The notes below the pieces were generated by a model. That model was not told the origin of the DNA, made no database searches, and saw nothing but the letters and a program-made list of their open reading frames with translations. From contig NZ_JAPEOR010000002.1 in NCBI RefSeq assembly GCF_026341125.1, positions 744,001 to 808,000 on the forward strand: a stretch of DNA of 64,000 bases, given 5' to 3'. How positions within the stretch are numbered: the stretch's first letter is position 1; each line of letters begins with the position of its first letter. Source of the DNA: Streptomyces sp. NBC_01142 (lineage in GTDB: Bacteria > Actinomycetota > Actinomycetes > Streptomycetales > Streptomycetaceae). The translations under genes were made by a program, and so were the position numbers. Shown piece by piece: positions 29,650 to 37,966 of this stretch.

Positions 29650-30528
29650 GTGTACGCACGCCCCGCCGCAGCAACGGCCGCCGCCGTCCTGGGAGCCACC
29701 GCACTGCTCCTGCCGGGGTCCGCTTCCGGGACCCAGGAGAGCCCGGGCAAGGCCGGTGAGCCACTCGTGATCGCCCATCGCGGCGCCTCGGCCTACGCGC
29801 CGGAGAACACCTTCGCCGCAATCGACCTCGCCGACGACATGGGCTTCGCCTGGGTCGAGAACGATGTGCAGCGCACCAAGGACGGCGAGCTGGTCGTCGT
29901 CCACGACGATTCGCTGGCCCGGACCACCGACGTGGAGCAGCGCTTCCCCGGCCGGGCGCCCTGGAAGATCAAGGACTTCACGGCCGCGGAGATCGCCACG
30001 CTGGACGCCGGCAGCTGGTTCGGGGCCCAGTGGGCGGGCGCGCGGGTGCCGACGCTGAAGCAGTATCTGAACCGGGTCGAGAACAACAGTCAGAAACTGC
30101 TGCTGGAGATCAAGAAGCCCGAAACCTACCCGGGCATCGAGAAGGACACGCTGCGGGTACTGCGGGAGACGGGCTGGCTCGACCGCCACCACGTCACGCA
30201 CAAGCTGGTGATCCAGAGCTTCAGTGCGGACAGCGTGAGAGCGGTGCACGAACAGCGGCCGGACATCACGACCGGCTTCCTCGGTATGCCGGCGGTCGCC
30301 GACCTGCCGTGGTACGCGGGGTTCACCGACCAGATCAATCCGACACACACCTCCGTGACGGCGGACTATGTGGCCGCCGTGCACGCGCTGAAGGGCGCGC
30401 ACGGCAAGCGTCTGCAGGTCAGCACGTGGACGGTGAACGACGCCGCGGCCGCCATGCGGGTGGACGGCTTCGGCGTCGACGGGATCATCACCAACAACCC
30501 GGACGTCGTACGGGACGCGGTGGACTGA
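29650..30528 (+). CDS. Secreted glycerophosphodiester phosphodiesterase
   Basis: Hydrolyses glycerophosphodiesters to glycerol 3-phosphate and an alcohol, outside the membrane. 292 residues. An N-terminal signal peptide (AAATAAAVLGATALLLPGSASG) precedes the GDPD domain, which shows IAHRGASAYAPENT with catalytic His and Arg, ENDVQRTKDGELVVVHDD with metal Glu/Asp and second catalytic His, and the LEIKK metal ligand. The GTG start is 5 bases after GAGGAG; an overlapping ATG two bases earlier is out of frame. Likely role: phosphate or glycerol scavenging from lipids and teichoic-acid-like polymers. Confidence 0.92.
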   Translation: MYARPAAATAAAVLGATALLLPGSASGTQESPGKAGEPLVIAHRGASAYAPENTFAAIDLADDMGFAWVENDVQRTKDGELVVVHDDSLARTTDVEQRFPGRAPWKIKDFTAAEIATLDAGSWFGAQWAGARVPTLKQYLNRVENNSQKLLLEIKKPETYPGIEKDTLRVLRETGWLDRHHVTHKLVIQSFSADSVRAVHEQRPDITTGFLGMPAVADLPWYAGFTDQINPTHTSVTADYVAAVHALKGAHGKRLQVSTWTVNDAAAAMRVDGFGVDGIITNNPDVVRDAVD

Positions 30529-30583
30529 TCTGCACTGATCTGCATCGATCTGAAACGATCTGAAACGATCTGCACTGATCTTC
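30524..30583. repeat. 10-bp tandem repeat around GATCTG, six copies
   Basis: Six units with a 10-bp period, all containing CGATCT or TGATCT (ACTGATCTGC, ATCGATCTGA, AACGATCTGA and so on). The first unit includes the stop codon of the phosphodiesterase gene. Confidence 0.85.
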
Positions 30584-30616
30584 AGTGGCGGGGCGGGGGC
30601 TGACGCCTCGAACCGG

Positions 30617-30670
30617 GCGTTGTCGGCGCTGTCAGCGTTGTGGGCGCTGTCAGCGTTGTCAGCGTTGTCA
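30617..30670. repeat. 9-bp tandem repeat GCGTTGTCA upstream of ogt
   Basis: Six head-to-tail 9-bp units (GCGTTGTCG, GCGCTGTCA, GCGTTGTGG, GCGCTGTCA, then GCGTTGTCA twice). The last unit runs directly into the TTGTCAGTG element of the ogt promoter, so most units offer a TTGTCAGCG-like copy of that element. Confidence 0.85.
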
Positions 30671-30687
30671 GTGGGGGGTCGTACCGT
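30665..30687 (+). promoter_or_regulatory. RecA-NDp/PafBC-type promoter of ogt
   Basis: TTGTCAGTG (30665-30673), 8 bases, TACCGT (30682-30687): a perfect match to TTGTCRGTG-N8-TAnnnT. The ATG follows after 7 bases without a ribosome site, so the mRNA is probably leaderless. Confidence 0.82.
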
Positions 30688-30694
30688 GGTCGGC

Positions 30695-31225
30695 ATGAAG
30701 AGCTTCGAGTGGACCGTGATGGGCTCGGACATCGGACCGCTGCTGCTCGCCGCGACCGACGAGGGCCTGGTGAGCGTGGTCTTCCATGCCGACGCGGCGG
30801 TGCGGGACAGGGCGCTCGGGCGGCTGGCGGGACGGCTCGGTACCGAGCCGGCGGAGGACGCGGGGGGACGGCTGGCCGAGCCGATACGCCAGCTGGAGGC
30901 GTATTTCGCGGGCGGGCTGCGGGAGTTCGAACTGCCGCTGGACTGGACGCTGTCCGGAGGCTTCAACCGGGAGGTGCTGCGAGAGCTGGCGGACGGCGTG
31001 CCGTACGGAACGGTCGTCGGGTACGGCGACCTGGCGGCCCGGGTCGGTCAGCCGGGCGCGGCGCAGGCGGTGGGCGCGGCGATGGGTTCCAATCCACTGC
31101 CGGTGGTGGTGCCGTGCCACCGGGTGGTGGAGACGGACGGCGGGCTGGGCGGGTTCGGAGGCGGGCTGGAGACGAAGCGGAAGCTGCTGGCACTGGAGGG
31201 GGTCCTGCCGGAGCCGTTGTTCTGA
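30695..31225 (+). CDS. ogt: Methylated-DNA--protein-cysteine S-methyltransferase
   Basis: Suicide repair protein that moves alkyl groups from O6-alkylguanine to its own cysteine. 176 residues, the usual length for Ogt. The acceptor motif VVPCHRVV has Cys141, preceded by the helix-turn-helix VPYGTVVGYGDLAARVG and the asparagine hinge AMGSNPLPVV. The GLGGFGGGLETKRKLL C-terminus is conserved. ATG at 30695 fits the leaderless promoter; the frame is open through the upstream repeat but those codons are repeat-derived. Likely induced by DNA damage through PafBC. Confidence 0.94.
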   Translation: MKSFEWTVMGSDIGPLLLAATDEGLVSVVFHADAAVRDRALGRLAGRLGTEPAEDAGGRLAEPIRQLEAYFAGGLREFELPLDWTLSGGFNREVLRELADGVPYGTVVGYGDLAARVGQPGAAQAVGAAMGSNPLPVVVPCHRVVETDGGLGGFGGGLETKRKLLALEGVLPEPLF

Positions 31226-31478
31226 GTCAGGCAAGAGGTACGCCGAGTGCCGGGCAGCGGGGCCGGCCGGGAATCGGGCCGCCCATCTCCGGGCGGACGG
31301 CCGGCTCGGGCACGGTTTCCTACGTGCGTACTGGCTGGCACACTGCGTCAGTGACCAACAGCCCTGACGGACCTGACATACCTGGCGTGCCCGGCGCGGT
31401 GGCTCGCGCTCCCGAGCGCGCCGGCCATGCCGGGCAGCGGGACGCGCCTGCCGCCGGCGGTAGAACGGCGTGCGTGCG

Positions 31479-32741
31479 ATGACCGCGACCGACGACAAGG
31501 CCGCGGCTCGCGTCACCGTGTCGGAGAGCGACCTGCCCGCGCTGCGGCGGCGCATCAACGCCGTGCTCATCGCCAGCCAGATCCTCGGCGGGCTCGGCGT
31601 CGCGACCGGTATCGCGCTGGCCGCCGTGCTGGCGCAGGAGGTGAGCGGCACCGAGGCACTGTCCGGGCTCGCCCCGACCGCCACCGTGGCCGGGACCGCA
31701 CTGCTCTCCATGCCGCTGGCAGCGCTGATGACGGCCCGCGGGCGGCGGCCCGGACTCGTACTCGCCTATCTCATCGGGGCGTTGGGCGCGGGCGTGGTCG
31801 TGCTGGCCGCCGTCATCTCGAACTTCCCGCTCATGCTCCTGGGCATGGCCGGGTTCGGTGCAGGTTCCTCGGCGAATCTGCAGGCACGCTTCGCGGCCGC
31901 CGATCTCGCGGAGCCCGAGCGGCGTGGCCGGGCCATCTCCACCGTTGTCTGGGCGACCACGATCGGCGCCGTGCTCGGCCCGAACATCGCGGCGCCCGCG
32001 GGCCGCAGCGTCGCCGGACTCGGCATACCCGCGGCCGCGGGCCCGTTCCTCTGGGCCGCCGGCGTCTTCCTCGTCTCCGCGGCAATGGTCCTCGTCCTGC
32101 TGCGCCCCGATCCACTGCTGACCGCCCGGGCCCTCTCCCCGGAGGACCGCTCCCCCGAAGGGCGCTCGCTGCGCGCCGGGGTGCGGGCCGTACGGGAGTC
32201 TCCGATGGCCCGGCTGGCTCTGGTCACCGTCGCCGTCTCGCACACCGCAATGGTGTCGATCATGTCGATGACCCCGGTCGCACTCAGCCACCACGGCGCG
32301 GACATCCAGCTCATCGGCCTGGTGATCAGCGGCCATATCGCGGGCATGTACGCGTTCTCGCCGCTGATGGGCTGGCTGGCGGACCGTATCGGCCGGCTCG
32401 CGGTGATCGGGCTGGCGGCCGGACTGCTCTCCGTGGCCGCGCTGCTGGCCGGCACAGCCGGAGCGAGCCACGGACAGACCGCCGCCGGTCTCTTCGTGCT
32501 CGGTCTGGGCTGGTCGGCGGGCCTGGTGGCCGGTTCCACCCTGCTCACCGACTCCGTACCGCAGCCTGCCCGGGCCGCTGTGCAGGGCCTGTCGGATCTG
32601 ACCATGAACACGGCGGCCGGGATCGGCGGCGCGGCCGCCGGGCTGATCGTCGCGCAGGCGAGCTACGGCTGGCTGAACCTGGTCGGCGCCTGTCTGCTGC
32701 TCCCGATGGCCGCGCTCGCCGTACGGAGGGCCCTCGGCTGA
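31479..32741 (+). CDS. MFS transporter (drug-efflux-like)
   Basis: 420 residues with about 12 membrane segments. The loop motif ARGRRPGLVLAYLIGALGAG after segment 2 and GWLADRIGRL in the second half mark the major facilitator superfamily. The pattern resembles the YfcJ/multidrug type rather than sugar porters. ATG at 31479 is used; a GTG three codons earlier is possible, and neither has a good ribosome site. Substrate unknown. A GC-rich gap of about 250 bases separates it from ogt, without recognised elements. Confidence 0.85.
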   Translation: MTATDDKAAARVTVSESDLPALRRRINAVLIASQILGGLGVATGIALAAVLAQEVSGTEALSGLAPTATVAGTALLSMPLAALMTARGRRPGLVLAYLIGALGAGVVVLAAVISNFPLMLLGMAGFGAGSSANLQARFAAADLAEPERRGRAISTVVWATTIGAVLGPNIAAPAGRSVAGLGIPAAAGPFLWAAGVFLVSAAMVLVLLRPDPLLTARALSPEDRSPEGRSLRAGVRAVRESPMARLALVTVAVSHTAMVSIMSMTPVALSHHGADIQLIGLVISGHIAGMYAFSPLMGWLADRIGRLAVIGLAAGLLSVAALLAGTAGASHGQTAAGLFVLGLGWSAGLVAGSTLLTDSVPQPARAAVQGLSDLTMNTAAGIGGAAAGLIVAQASYGWLNLVGACLLLPMAALAVRRALG

Positions 32742-32907
32742 CGAGGCCCGGGGACGAGGCGCAGGGCACCCGTAGGAGGACCGCTCGGCCCGCGCACGGA
32801 CAGGAGAAAAGACGGCACGGGAAGCCGCCGCCGACCTGCCGATGACATGGCGCGCTGGGGCGGACAAGGGAGTTGACGCCCCACGATGCACACGGTTTCC
32901 TGCTGCG

Positions 32908-33348
32908 ATGACTGATCTTCGCATCGAGCAGGCGGACGGCGATGCCATGCTCCAGGACTGGCAGTACGTCCATAACGTGATCATCCCCACCGACACCTTG
33001 TCACTCGACGAGGTGCGAGAGCGTGTCCAGCGCTACCGGTTGGAGGTTGCCTACCTCGGCGACGTTCTTGTGGGCTGCTCGACGGTGCGTCCGCCCACGA
33101 GCGACGCATCGGTGGCGACCGTGATAGCCCGAGTGCTCCCCGCTCACCGCGGGCAGGGGTTCGGTGAAGAGCTCTACGCACGAGGGCTGGCACATGCGCG
33201 AAAGCTCGGCGCTGACGTGATCGAGACGGTTGTCCTGGCATCCAACGTGGACGGGCTGCGCTTCGCGCAAGCGCACGGATTTGTCGAAGTCGAGAAGTAC
33301 CTGCTGCCGGGTGACAGCGTGCCCTGGTTCACGTTGAGGCTCCCCTGA
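32908..33348 (+). CDS. GNAT-family N-acetyltransferase
   Basis: 146 residues, a minimal GNAT fold. The acetyl-CoA loop is visible as VLPAHRGQGFGEELYARGL (the R/Q-x-x-G-x-G motif), followed by a late beta-strand region ASNVDGLRFAQAHGFVEV typical of the family. Acceptor unknown. The start codon has no ribosome site; the frame is open for 22 codons upstream, but those lack GNAT character. No operon partner. Confidence 0.85.
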   Translation: MTDLRIEQADGDAMLQDWQYVHNVIIPTDTLSLDEVRERVQRYRLEVAYLGDVLVGCSTVRPPTSDASVATVIARVLPAHRGQGFGEELYARGLAHARKLGADVIETVVLASNVDGLRFAQAHGFVEVEKYLLPGDSVPWFTLRLP

Positions 33349-33644
33349 GCCGATGTGACCGGCCTGGGCGTGCTCGGCTCGTGCTCTGGTGCCCGCTCTT
33401 CACCGGCTCGGTGTGGGCGCACACCAGGTCGCATTCGGCGGCCAGTTCGCCGCACCGTCACGTAAGTGCGCATCCCTCTGTGGGCACTTGTCGCACTTCA
33501 GAGCGTGTATCCGTCTGCCCCCTGGGAGCGACCGGCTCCTGACACCCCGGAGACGGCCGGGAGCGCCGGGACTGCCAGGACCAGCGGGGCCGCCGGGTCG
33601 CGCCTGACGTTTGGGTAACCTCCCGCTGTGTCAGAGATGGTGAC

Positions 33645-34553
33645 ATGCCATCACATGAGCTCGTGCTGTCCGAGGAAGTATGGGAGGCGCTCCCCACACG
33701 CCGCCCCGTAGTCGCCCTGGAGTCGACGATCATCGCGCACGGACTGCCGCGTCCGCGCAATCTGGCCGTCGCCGAGGAACTGGAGGAGCTCGTACGGGCC
33801 GGGGGCGCCGTACCCGCCACCGTCGCCGTACTGGACGGCCGGGCCCATATCGGCCTGGAAAAGAGCCAGTTGGAGCGGATCGCGGGAGACAACGGCGTAC
33901 GCAAGCTCGGCCATCGGGATCTCGCGCCCGCCCTGGCCACGGGAGCGAGCGGGGCGACGACGGTGTCGGCAACGGCGTTCCTGGCGGCGCGGGCCGGGAT
34001 CCGGGTCTTCGCGACCGGCGGGCTCGGCGGCGTACACCGCGAATGGTGCGAGACGCAGGACGAGTCGGCGGATCTGCGGCTGCTGGCACAGACCCGGATC
34101 ACGGTGGTGTGCGCGGGCGTGAAGTCGATCCTGGACGTCCCGGCGACGCTGCAACGGCTGGAGACGCTCGGCGTGGGCATCCTCGGGTACGACACGGACC
34201 ACTTCCCCGGCTTCTATCTGGCCTCCTCGGGCCAGCCCGTCGACTGGACGGTGCGCACGCCCGAGGAGGTGGCCGCCGTGATGGCGGCTCGGAACTCGCT
34301 GGGCGGTCCGGAGTCGGCGCTGATCGTCGCCAATCCCGTGCCGGAGTCGGAGCAGCTGGACCCGGCGCTGCACGACCGGGTGCTGGGCGAGGCGCTGGAC
34401 GAATGCCGGGAGCGGGGCATCAGCGGCCAGGCCGTGACACCCTTCCTCCTCGACTGTCTGATGCGGCAGACCGAGGGAGCTTCGCTGGAGGCCAACCTGG
34501 CGGCGGTGCGGGGCAACGTACGGCTGGCGGCCCGGATCGCGGCGGCGCTGTGA
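33645..34553 (+). CDS. psuG: Pseudouridine-5'-phosphate glycosidase
   Basis: Cleaves the C-C glycosidic bond of pseudouridine 5'-phosphate to uracil and ribose 5-phosphate. 302 residues, typical. Strong family motifs: VVALESTIIAHGLPRPRNL at the N-terminus, GKSQLERIA-like segment (EKSQLERIAGD), ATGGLGGVHRE and VVCAGVKSILDVPATLQRLETLGV. It overlaps the kinase gene psuK by 4 bases (GTGA), so the pathway pair is translationally coupled. Salvages pseudouridine from RNA turnover. Confidence 0.95.
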   Translation: MPSHELVLSEEVWEALPTRRPVVALESTIIAHGLPRPRNLAVAEELEELVRAGGAVPATVAVLDGRAHIGLEKSQLERIAGDNGVRKLGHRDLAPALATGASGATTVSATAFLAARAGIRVFATGGLGGVHREWCETQDESADLRLLAQTRITVVCAGVKSILDVPATLQRLETLGVGILGYDTDHFPGFYLASSGQPVDWTVRTPEEVAAVMAARNSLGGPESALIVANPVPESEQLDPALHDRVLGEALDECRERGISGQAVTPFLLDCLMRQTEGASLEANLAAVRGNVRLAARIAAAL

Positions 34554-35458
34554 GGGCAGGGGCGGCCCTGCTGGTCGTCGGCGACATCGTCACGGACGTC
34601 GTGGCCCGGCACCGCGCCCCGCTCGCCCGGGGGACGGACACGGCGGCCAGGATCCGCATCCTGCCGGGCGGGGCCGGGGCCAACGTGGCCTGCTGGGCGG
34701 CCCGCTGGGGCTGCGGGGACGTACGTATGGTGGGGCGTGTCGGCGCCGATGACACAGCCTGGCACGCGGAGCAGCTGCGGCTCGCGGGTGTACGGCCCCG
34801 TCTCGTCCCCGATCCCGAGGTGGCGACCGCCACCGTCATCGCGCTCGTCGACACGACCGCCGAGCGGACCTTCCTCACGGACAGTGGCGCGGTACTGCGC
34901 CTCTCCCCCGCCGACTGGTCGCCGTCGCTGCTGGACGGCGTCGGTCATCTGCACCTCTCCGGCTATCTCCTCTTCTCCGAGACCAGCCGCCGAACGGCCC
35001 TGCTCGCGATGGAGTCGGCGAGGGCACAGGCCGTCCCGGTGAGCGTGGACCCGGCATCGGCGGGCTTCATCACCGGACTCGGCGTGGACCGTGTACTGAC
35101 GGCGCTCGGCGGCGCGGACGTCCTCTTCCCCAATGCCGACGAGGCGCGTCTCCTGACCGGCCTGCCCGATCCGGCCGAAGCCGCCGCCGTGCTGAGTCGG
35201 CATGTCCCGCTCACCGTCGTCACCCTGGGAGCCGAGGGAGCCCTGGTCGCGGAGTCCGGTGCCGTCACGGCCCGCGTCCCGCCCGTGCGGGCCGAGGCGG
35301 TGGACTCCACAGGCGCGGGCGACGCCTTCACCGGCGCGTTCCTCGCCGCCCGGCTGTCCGGGGCCGATGCCCCGGAGGCCGCGGCGCAGGGCTGCCTGGC
35401 GGGGGCGGAGGCGGTGACGGTCGTCGGCGGCCGGCCGCAGTCCGAGAAAGCACCCTGA
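34550..35458 (+). CDS. psuK: PfkB-family kinase, probable pseudouridine kinase
   Basis: 302 residues. PfkB signatures: PGGAGANVACWAARWG near residue 40 and DSTGAGDAFTGAFLAARLSG near the C-terminus with the catalytic aspartate. The GTG start overlaps the psuG stop (GTGA), so the substrate is most likely pseudouridine, supplying PsuG with its 5'-phosphate. The same frame is open far upstream inside psuG, but that part is antiparallel shadow, not coding. Substrate assignment rests on the neighbour. Confidence 0.88.
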   Translation: MRAGAALLVVGDIVTDVVARHRAPLARGTDTAARIRILPGGAGANVACWAARWGCGDVRMVGRVGADDTAWHAEQLRLAGVRPRLVPDPEVATATVIALVDTTAERTFLTDSGAVLRLSPADWSPSLLDGVGHLHLSGYLLFSETSRRTALLAMESARAQAVPVSVDPASAGFITGLGVDRVLTALGGADVLFPNADEARLLTGLPDPAEAAAVLSRHVPLTVVTLGAEGALVAESGAVTARVPPVRAEAVDSTGAGDAFTGAFLAARLSGADAPEAAAQGCLAGAEAVTVVGGRPQSEKAP

Positions 35459-35492
35459 CCCATGACCTGGCGCCCCGGCCCCATCTGCCGTG

Positions 35493-36131
35493 TCAGCCGA
35501 GGCCGCGCCACGCGGGATGGCGCGGATCGTCGGCCCGTACGAGAACGTCCGCGGCCTCCGCCGGCCCCACCTCGTCCTCGTACCGCTGGAACGCGGGCAA
35601 CGTCCAGCGCTCGCTCTGCTCCGTACGCCGCCGCAGCGCCCCGGGCGACAGCCGCAAATGCACCGTCAGGTCGAACGGGAACCAGTGCCCGAGGAGGAAC
35701 GGTCCGTGCAGCAACAGAACGCCGCCGGACGGGAGTTCGACGTACCGGCTGCGGGTCGCCCGGTCGGTCTCCGGATCCCACAGATCGGGCAGGACGCGTC
35801 CCGTGCCGCCCGCCTCCAGCGGCCCGAAGACCTCCCGCCACAGCGCGCCGGTGTCGAACCAGCCGCTGTAGTACGTATCGGGGTCCTCGCGCCCGTATTC
35901 GTACCGCAGCGAGGCGGGCCGCAGAAAACCGCCCGTCCCGGCCACGAGCACGCTGCGCCCGCGCAGCCGCAGAGCTTCGGCGATCCACTCGGCGAGCTCC
36001 CCGGTCCGGGCGGCGGGGGCGCCGTCGACGCCGACACGCAGCCAGGGACTGCCGTCCTCGGCCTTGGTCTCCATCGCCCGGTCGGTGACGGCTTCGGTCA
36101 GCCGCTCCCAGGTGATCGCTTCGAGTCGCAC
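35493..36131 (-). CDS. Uridine-kinase-like protein with degenerate P-loop
   Basis: 212 residues resembling the uridine kinase/AAA-18-type fold of actinobacteria. The usual nucleotide loop position reads VGVDGAPAARTGELAEWIA: no GK[ST] is present. The later acidic and arginine-rich elements (RYEYGREDPDTYYSGWFD, LLLHGPFLLGHWFPFDLTVHL) are as in the family. The GTG start has a poor ribosome site and is tentative. It is convergent with psuG-psuK, which hints at nucleoside metabolism. Catalysis is doubtful without the lysine; it could bind a nucleoside as a regulator. Confidence 0.7.
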   Translation of the reverse strand: MRLEAITWERLTEAVTDRAMETKAEDGSPWLRVGVDGAPAARTGELAEWIAEALRLRGRSVLVAGTGGFLRPASLRYEYGREDPDTYYSGWFDTGALWREVFGPLEAGGTGRVLPDLWDPETDRATRSRYVELPSGGVLLLHGPFLLGHWFPFDLTVHLRLSPGALRRRTEQSERWTLPAFQRYEDEVGPAEAADVLVRADDPRHPAWRGLG

Positions 36132-36138
36132 GCACCCA

Positions 36139-36567
36139 TCATCGCCTCGCCGGGGTCCGGCGCGGCGCGTCGAGATCGGATCCGTCGGAGCTCGGGAAGT
36201 GGGAGGGGACCCCGAAACGGCGGGCGAGCCCGTGTTCTGCCGCGCTCGCTTCGTACGCCTCCTTGGGGTAGTTGCGCAACGAGGCGAGGAAAACCTCCTC
36301 CCGCGGGTCCGCAATGATCGCGAACAGCACGACCATCCAGCCCTGGGTGTCGCCGTCCCCGACGGCCTCGAAGGCGACGGGCGGCCGGGGCAGCTCCGCG
36401 GCCTGCGTGGCCAGGGTGCCCACGTCCTGCGGTGGCGGCGGGACCAGCCGATCGGCGAGCTGCTCAGCGCGTCGGCAGAACACCATCCGGCAGTCGATGA
36501 GGCTCGGCATCGGCTCGGCCCCGGCCGCCCGGAAGGACTCCCGGACGGTCGGCATGACCTGGATCAT
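36139..36567 (-). CDS. Conserved protein of unknown function, 142 residues
   Basis: No family recognised. It has no signal peptide or membrane segment. A proline run (VPPPPQDVG) divides an N-terminal part from a compact FEAVGDGDTQGWMVVLFAIIADPREEVFLASLRNY segment. The C-terminus is Arg-rich. ATG at 36567 is the best of two close starts (36567, 36555), both with weak ribosome sites. Its stop lies 7 bases before the start of the uridine-kinase-like gene on the same strand, so they may be cotranscribed. Confidence 0.65.
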   Translation of the reverse strand: MIQVMPTVRESFRAAGAEPMPSLIDCRMVFCRRAEQLADRLVPPPPQDVGTLATQAAELPRPPVAFEAVGDGDTQGWMVVLFAIIADPREEVFLASLRNYPKEAYEASAAEHGLARRFGVPSHFPSSDGSDLDAPRRTPARR

Positions 36568-36690
36568 CCTGCGCCGCCACCACCAGATCGTCGATGCGCT
36601 CCCGCGCTGCCGCGGGCCGCCGCGTCCACAGGTCTGGGTCTGTTCGCTCCACTCGCTCCGTCGCTCCACAGGGGATTGCCCCTGAGGGGA

Positions 36691-36721
36691 TTGACCCTGC
36701 CATTGACGGCAGGGTTCGAGC
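36691..36721 (+). promoter_or_regulatory. MerR-type promoter/operator of the SDR gene
   Basis: TTGACC (36691-36696) is followed by a 19-base spacer and a weak -10 (36716-36721). The long spacer and a perfect 8-bp dyad, ACCCTGCC and GGCAGGGT (36694-36701 and 36708-36715), lying inside it are the marks of a MerR-family operator. A MerR gene sits just downstream of the SDR gene. Only 8 bases separate the -10 from the ATG, so the mRNA is probably leaderless. Confidence 0.75.
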
Positions 36722-36729
36722 ATCCCCCT

Positions 36730-37488
36730 ATGGAAAGCAGCGCAGCAAACAGCAGAACCGTCGTCGTCACCGGGGCGGGCACCGGCATCGGCCGCGCCAC
36801 CGCCCGGATGTTCGCCGAGCAGGGCGCGCACGTGATCGCGGTGGGCCGCAGGCCCGGGCCCCTCGCCGAGACCGCCGAGGGCCGCCCCGCCATCCGCCCG
36901 CTCGTCGCCGACATCACGGCGGAGGACGCGCCCGAACTCGTCGTACGGACGGCCGTCGAGGCGTACGGACGGCTCGATGTCCTCGTCAACAACGCCGCCA
37001 TCGTCCACGGCGGCCCGCTCGGCACCCTCACCCGCGAGACGATCCAGCCGCAGCTCGCCACCAATCTCATCGCCCCCGTCCTGCTCACCCAGGCCGCGCT
37101 GCCCGCCCTGGAGGCTTCCGGCAGTGGCGTGATCGTGAATGTGACGACATCAGTGGGGCAGCGCGCCTGGCCGGGCAATTCGCTGTACGCGGCGACGAAG
37201 AGCGCCCTCGAACTCCTCACCCGCTCCTGGGCCGTGGACCTCGCGCCACGCTCCGTTCGGGTGGTGGCAGTCGCGCCGGGCGCCGTCGACACTCCGATCG
37301 GGGACCACCAGGGCCTCACACCCGAGCGCCAGGCGGCGGTACGGGCCTGGCAGCTGGCGCACACCCCGCTGGCCAGGGTGGGCCGCCCGGAGGAGGTGGC
37401 CTGGGCGATCGGTCAACTCGCCTCACCCCAGGCCTCGTTCATCACCGGCACAGTCCTCGCGGTCGACGGCGGGGCAGTGGTCGCCTGA
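36730..37488 (+). CDS. Short-chain dehydrogenase/reductase
   Basis: 252-residue classical SDR. NAD(P) motif TGAGTGIGRATARM, NNAAIVHGG (NNAG variant), catalytic Ser in VTTSVGQRAW and YAATKSALE with Tyr/Lys. The end GTVLAVDGGAVVA is standard. The segment RRPGPLAE after the second strand suggests NADP preference. It is preceded by a MerR-type operator and followed by the MerR gene, so its substrate is probably the compound the regulator senses. Confidence 0.92.
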   Translation: MESSAANSRTVVVTGAGTGIGRATARMFAEQGAHVIAVGRRPGPLAETAEGRPAIRPLVADITAEDAPELVVRTAVEAYGRLDVLVNNAAIVHGGPLGTLTRETIQPQLATNLIAPVLLTQAALPALEASGSGVIVNVTTSVGQRAWPGNSLYAATKSALELLTRSWAVDLAPRSVRVVAVAPGAVDTPIGDHQGLTPERQAAVRAWQLAHTPLARVGRPEEVAWAIGQLASPQASFITGTVLAVDGGAVVA

Positions 37489-37567
37489 TCCACGACGCCC
37501 CCGGCCCGCCCGCCCCGGCCCGCCCCGGCCCTGTCCGTGTCAGGATGGCGCCGGAGGTGGGGCGCGG

Positions 37568-37966
37568 ATGCGCATCGGGGAACTGGCACAGGTCACAGGC
37601 GCGACAGCACGTGCACTGCGGCACTACGAGCAGGTGGGGCTGATCAGCTCGGACCGCGCTCACAACGGCTACCGGATCTACGACGACGGCACGGCCGTCC
37701 GGGTCCGCAACATCCGTCATCTCCTGGCGGCCGGACTGACCCTGGAGGACGTGAACGCGTTCCGCGCCTGCCTGGACGGCGACATGGTGACCGCACCGCC
37801 GTCGGAGGCGGGCATCAGGATCGCGCGGGAACGGCTCGCGGTCCTTGATGCACGGATCGCGGCGCAGACCGAGGCCAGGGACCGGCTGGCTACGACTCTG
37901 GGCAGCTTGAGCGGGAGCACGAGCGGGAGCGGCACCGGGCGCGGGAGCTTGAGAGTGAGCCGGTGA
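37568..37966 (+). CDS. MerR-family transcriptional regulator
   Basis: 132 residues. The winged helix-turn-helix is clear: MRIGELAQVTGATARALRHYEQVGLI, then NGYRIYDDGTAVRVRNIRHLLAAG. A short coiled-coil region follows, then a Ser/Gly-rich tail without metal-binding cysteines, which suggests an organic ligand. ATG with GGAGGTGGGG upstream. It overlaps the next gene by 4 bases. Likely controls the SDR gene through the 36691-36721 operator and may control itself. Confidence 0.92.
   Translation: MRIGELAQVTGATARALRHYEQVGLISSDRAHNGYRIYDDGTAVRVRNIRHLLAAGLTLEDVNAFRACLDGDMVTAPPSEAGIRIARERLAVLDARIAAQTEARDRLATTLGSLSGSTSGSGTGRGSLRVSR

Noticed and set aside
33680..34549. The psuK frame continues open back through psuG, suggesting a fused protein
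   Set aside because: The upstream part is the wrong frame of psuG and has no homology-like motif; the GTGA overlap sets the true start.
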